From: an uncultured Chlorobiota bacterium
Lineage (GTDB): Bacteria; Bacteroidota; Bacteroidia; Bacteroidales; JAADGE01
Length of the DNA stretch: 7,127 nucleotides
Assembly (NCBI GenBank): GCA_947311125.1
Contig: CAMZKI010000295.1
Span: 1 to 7,127, forward strand
Direction: 5' to 3'
How positions within the stretch are numbered: the stretch's first letter is position 1; each line of letters opens with the position of its first letter. The position numbers were made by a program, and so were the translations under genes. This document shows positions 4,500 through 7,127 of the stretch, piece after piece. The notes below the pieces were generated by a model, which saw only the letters and a program-made list of their open reading frames with translations, was not told where the DNA came from and did not search any database.

Positions 4500-6644
4500 T
4501 TATTTTTTATTGTCTTTTCTTTCCGGTTTCGGCAGTAATGCTTTTCTGGAAAGTTTTAATTTTTTTGTTAGCTGATCTACGCCTATTAATTTTACTTCTA
4601 TTTCTTGTCCTTCTTTAAGAACATCTTCTACTTTATTTGTTCTTTCGTAAGAAATTTCAGATATGTGAAGTAAACCGTCTTTACCGGGAAGAATTTCTAC
4701 AAAGGCTCCGAAATCAACGATTTTCTTTACAGTTCCTTTATATGTGTGTCCTACTTCCGGTATTTCGGTAAGCCCTTTTATATAGTTTTTAGCTTCATTA
4801 ATAGAATCTTGGGTCGGTCCCATAATTACGACATTGCCGAATCCGTCAATTTCATCAATTGTTATTGTTGTTTCGGTATCTTTTTGAATTTGTTGAATCA
4901 TTTTTCCTCCCGGACCTATAACGGTTCCTATCATATCTGAGGGAATAATAAGAGAGGTAATTCCGGGAACATGAGATTTATATTCATTTCGAGGCTTTGA
5001 AATTGTTTTAAGCATTTCATTCAGGATATGTGCTCTTCCTTCTTTTGCCTGCATCAAAGCTTGTGATAAAATTTCGTATGAAAGCCCGTCTACTTTAATA
5101 TCCATTTGGCAGGCCGTAATTCCGTCGGTTGTTCCGGTTACTTTAAAGTCCATATCGCCGAGATGATCTTCATCTCCGAGAATATCAGACAGTACGGCAA
5201 AATTTCCTTTATCATCGGTTATGAGTCCCATTGCTATTCCTGAAACAGGCTTTTTTATTTGCACTCCTGCATCCATTAAAGCTAATGTTCCGGCACAAAC
5301 TGTAGCCATTGATGATGAGCCGTTCGATTCCAAAATGTCAGAAACGACTCTTACCGTATACGGATTTTCTTCTTTATCCGGCAACATTAGTGCAAGTGCA
5401 CGATGTGCCAGGTTTCCGTGTCCTATTTCTCTTCTTCCCGTTCCTCTGTAAGGTCTTGCATCGCCGGTAGAGAAAGGTAAGAAGTTGTAGTGTAGTAAAA
5501 AGTTTTCTTTACTTTGGTCTAAAGGTCTGTCAACTGTTTGAACATCAAGAGGTGAGCCGAGAGTAACGGTTGTCAGGGATTGTGTTTCTCCTCTTGTAAA
5601 TATTGCGGAACCGTGAGCTCCGGGTAAATAGTCAATTTCACACCATATAGGTCTTATCTCGTCTAATTTTCTTCCGTCAAGGCGTATTCTGTCATGCAAA
5701 ATCATATTTCTTACGATTTCTTTTTCTTCTTCATGAAAATATTTGTCGATTAAGATAGTATCCAGTTCTTCTTGCTCTTCTTCGGAAAAACTGTCGATAA
5801 ATTCTTGCTTTATTTCTGAGAAGCGTTCTGAGCGGTCGTGTTTTGACAGAGCAGATTTCGCAATTTCATATATTTTTTTACTGACGGATGCTTTTAGTTT
5901 TTCTCTTAACTCTTCATTGTCATCTTGTTCGTGTTTATATTCTCTTTTTTTGGTTGCTCCTGTTTCTTCAGCCATTTCAAGCTGAATTTTACAGTGTCTT
6001 TTTATTTCTTCGTGTCCGAATTTCATTGCTTCCAGCATCTCTTCCTCTGATATTTCTTTCATATCACCCTCAACCATAAGGATATTGTCGATTGTTGCGG
6101 CTAACATTATGTCAATATCAGTATCTTCGAGTTGTGAAAGCGTAGGATTTATAATAAATTCTCCGTTAATTCTTGCCACTCTGACTTCGGAAATGGGTCC
6201 GTTAAAGGGAATGTCGCTTACGGCTATAGCTGCAGAAGCTGCTAAACCTGCCAGGGAATCGGGCATTACTTCGCCTTCTCTGTCTGCAGAGATAAGTTCT
6301 ACGTTTACAAAAGTATCTGCGTGATAATCTGACGGAAATAATGGTCTTAATGCACGGTCTATAAGCCTGGCAACTAATACTTCCTCATCGGAAGGTCGTC
6401 CTTCTCTTTTTCTGAAACCTCCGGGAAATCTGCCTGCAGCGGCAAATTTTTCTCTGTAATCTACCGAAAGGGGCATAAAATCTACATTTTCTTTTGCTTC
6501 TTTTGAAGAAACGACAGTTGCAAGAAGCATTGTGTCTCCTTGTTTTACGACAACGGCTCCGTCTGCTTGTTTTGCTAATTTTCCTGTTTCTATTTCAATA
6601 ATTCTTCCGTTTCCGAGGTCTATTTTTTTTGTTACAATATTCAT
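4500..6644 (-). CDS. pnp: Polyribonucleotide nucleotidyltransferase (PNPase)
   Basis: Phosphorolytic 3'-to-5' exoribonuclease of mRNA decay, acting as a cytoplasmic trimer. 714 residues, a normal full length. Domains in order: first RNase PH core (about 1-140, with GGFRKREGRPSDEEVLVARL at 75-94), all-alpha linker (about 150-315, acidic and Lys-rich in the middle), second RNase PH core (about 318-545), KH domain with GPGGK at 577-581, and S1 domain (about 631-702, starting GHTYKGTVKKIVDFGAFVEI). The catalytic stretch GDEDHLGDMDFK (490-501) has D493, D499 and K501, matching E. coli D486, D492 and K494; the phosphate-binding serines are S443-S445 in SNGSSSMA. All look intact. The ATG at 6644 starts the standard N-terminus and is preceded by an A/T leader with no Shine-Dalgarno. 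It lies 94 bp downstream of rpsO with a strong hairpin between, so it may depend on read-through or on its own unrecognised promoter. Confidence 0.99.
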   Translation of the reverse strand: MNIVTKKIDLGNGRIIEIETGKLAKQADGAVVVKQGDTMLLATVVSSKEAKENVDFMPLSVDYREKFAAAGRFPGGFRKREGRPSDEEVLVARLIDRALRPLFPSDYHADTFVNVELISADREGEVMPDSLAGLAASAAIAVSDIPFNGPISEVRVARINGEFIINPTLSQLEDTDIDIMLAATIDNILMVEGDMKEISEEEMLEAMKFGHEEIKRHCKIQLEMAEETGATKKREYKHEQDDNEELREKLKASVSKKIYEIAKSALSKHDRSERFSEIKQEFIDSFSEEEQEELDTILIDKYFHEEEKEIVRNMILHDRIRLDGRKLDEIRPIWCEIDYLPGAHGSAIFTRGETQSLTTVTLGSPLDVQTVDRPLDQSKENFLLHYNFLPFSTGDARPYRGTGRREIGHGNLAHRALALMLPDKEENPYTVRVVSDILESNGSSSMATVCAGTLALMDAGVQIKKPVSGIAMGLITDDKGNFAVLSDILGDEDHLGDMDFKVTGTTDGITACQMDIKVDGLSYEILSQALMQAKEGRAHILNEMLKTISKPRNEYKSHVPGITSLIIPSDMIGTVIGPGGKMIQQIQKDTETTITIDEIDGFGNVVIMGPTQDSINEAKNYIKGLTEIPEVGHTYKGTVKKIVDFGAFVEILPGKDGLLHISEISYERTNKVEDVLKEGQEIEVKLIGVDQLTKKLKLSRKALLPKPERKDNKK

Positions 6645-6693
6645 TTTTAATTTTTTAATTTTTTATTTGCCTGTAAAAAAGTTCACAAACATA

Positions 6694-6728
6694 AAAGAAA
6701 AAGGCATATTTTTTATGCCTTTTTCTTT
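6694..6728 (-). terminator. 15-bp hairpin between rpsO and pnp
   Basis: Perfect stem of 15 bp (6694-6708 with 6714-6728; core GGCATA/TATGCC flanked by A and T runs) with a 5-base loop, starting 10 bases after the rpsO stop. On the minus strand it ends in TTTTTCTTTTATG, an intrinsic-terminator form. A run of six C (minus strand, 6736-6731) lies between stop codon and stem. It could end most rpsO transcripts, be a read-through attenuator, or serve as a processing site for pnp control. Confidence 0.8.
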
Positions 6729-6738
6729 AAGGGGGGAA

Positions 6739-7008
6739 TTACTTACGTAATCCGAGAGCTTTTATTATGTTACGATATCGTTCTATATCGTTATTTTGTA
6801 AATATTTAAGCAATTTTTTTCTTTTTCCTACTAATTTAATTAACGCTCTTCTTGTGTGATGATCTTTTTTGTTTTTTTTAAGATGTTCATTTAAGTGCGT
6901 AATACGGTAGGAAAATAATGCTATTTGGCTCTCGGGAGAACCAGTGTCATTATTAGACTTCCCGTGTTTTTGAAAAATTTCTTGTTTTTTTTCTGCGTTT
7001 AAATACAT
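6739..7008 (-). CDS. rpsO: 30S ribosomal protein S15
   Basis: Small-subunit protein that binds the 16S rRNA central domain early in assembly. 89 residues, the standard length. Helical throughout, with the family signatures DTGSPESQIALFSYRI (21-36), KKDHHTRRALIKLVGKRKKL (47-66) and the C-terminus ALGLRK. The 16S-contacting T22, G23, Q28, H50-H51 region and R53-R54 are present. The ATG at 7008 gives the usual N-terminus (MYLNAEKKQEI); there is no Shine-Dalgarno, only ACAAATTAATTAAACTT. It is followed by pnp, the conserved bacterial order. Its start codon and first two bases of codon 2 lie inside the inverted repeat at the window edge. In E. coli S15 represses its own mRNA; nothing here shows whether that holds. 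Confidence 0.98.
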   Translation of the reverse strand: MYLNAEKKQEIFQKHGKSNNDTGSPESQIALFSYRITHLNEHLKKNKKDHHTRRALIKLVGKRKKLLKYLQNNDIERYRNIIKALGLRK

Positions 7009-7047
7009 AAGTTTAATTAATTTGTATTTGTTAATAATTTAAGCGTG

Positions 7048-7055
7048 CAAATATT
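7048..7055 (-). promoter_or_regulatory. Candidate -7 element for rpsO
   Basis: The minus strand reads AATATTTG followed by CACGC, one mismatch from TAnnTTTG, 39 bases before the rpsO start codon. No clear TTTG -33 is seen. An alternative -7 is TACTTTTT at 7075-7068 in the spacer, part of a 12-mer also found upstream of the lipoprotein gene. Confidence 0.4.
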
Positions 7056-7075
7056 TTTTTATAAATAAAAAGTAT

Positions 7076-7083
7076 TATATTTG
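7076..7083 (+). promoter_or_regulatory. Mirror-image -7 element pointing right
   Basis: Plus strand TATATTTG is a full match to TAnnTTTG and is followed by CACGC, the mirror of the rpsO element in the other arm. If the palindrome is real it would drive a rightward transcript starting with the same leader as rpsO. If the palindrome is an artefact this element is only a copy. Confidence 0.3.
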
Positions 7084-7127
7084 CACGCTTAAATTATTAA
7101 CAAATACAAATTAATTAAACTTATGTA

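Larger units (their letters stand above)
7004..7127. repeat. Perfect inverted repeat, 51-bp arms, 22-bp spacer, at the window edge
   Basis: Bases 7004-7054 are the exact reverse complement of 7077-7127; I compared every position. The spacer 7055-7076 is A/T only apart from one G. The arm covers the rpsO start codon, its leader and its probable -7 element, so the right arm carries a mirror copy of the rpsO start (ending ...CTTATGTA). The arm reaches the last base, so its true length is unknown. It may be an inverted duplication or an assembly or amplification artefact. Confidence 0.97.

Noticed and set aside
4746..6750. Plus-strand open frames opposite pnp (for example at 5221, 5743, 6085, 6532)
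   Set aside because: All are antisense to the fully conserved PNPase frame and show no family motifs.

Overview
The window looks like an AT-rich chromosomal segment from a member of the Bacteroidota. This rests on several things: the style of the outer-membrane and lipoprotein genes, AT-rich leaders without Shine-Dalgarno sequences on most genes, candidate promoters of the TAnnTTTG (-7) kind, and proteins that read as typical Bacteroidota versions (S15, PNPase, FadL-like porin). The genus cannot be decided. The desaturase needs O2, which argues against a strict anaerobe.

Layout, left to right. Positions 2-1045 (+) hold the 3' most of a membrane fatty-acid desaturase whose start lies outside the window. 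It converges on a minus-strand gene (1096-2649) for a FadL/OmpP1-like outer-membrane beta-barrel, with a hairpin terminator between them. Upstream of that, also on the minus strand, is a strange 489-residue lipoprotein (2744-4213). It has an acidic segment, then a very tyrosine-rich segment, then a long basic Arg/Ser/Asn tail. A 286-bp gap (4214-4499) carries its long leader (two inverted repeats, a mini-ORF and an unusually strong AGGAGG-type ribosome binding site) and the terminator of the next gene. Then come pnp (4500-6644, minus; polynucleotide phosphorylase) and rpsO (6739-7008, minus; ribosomal protein S15), the widely conserved rpsO-pnp pair, here separated by a strong 15-bp hairpin. 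The right edge is a perfect inverted repeat with 51-bp arms that includes the rpsO promoter region and start codon and runs exactly to the last base.

How the genes relate: rpsO and pnp link translation and RNA decay and are housekeeping. The desaturase and the FadL-like barrel could both concern fatty acids (modification and import), but they are convergent and not an operon, so this is only suggestive. The lipoprotein appears to be its own transcription unit.

The most unusual items are the terminal palindrome (assembly artefact or real inverted duplication), the low-complexity tripartite lipoprotein with its GYx(N/D) tetrapeptide array, and the structured leader with a strong Shine-Dalgarno in a lineage that rarely uses one. 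No mobile element, CRISPR array, tRNA or rRNA was seen.
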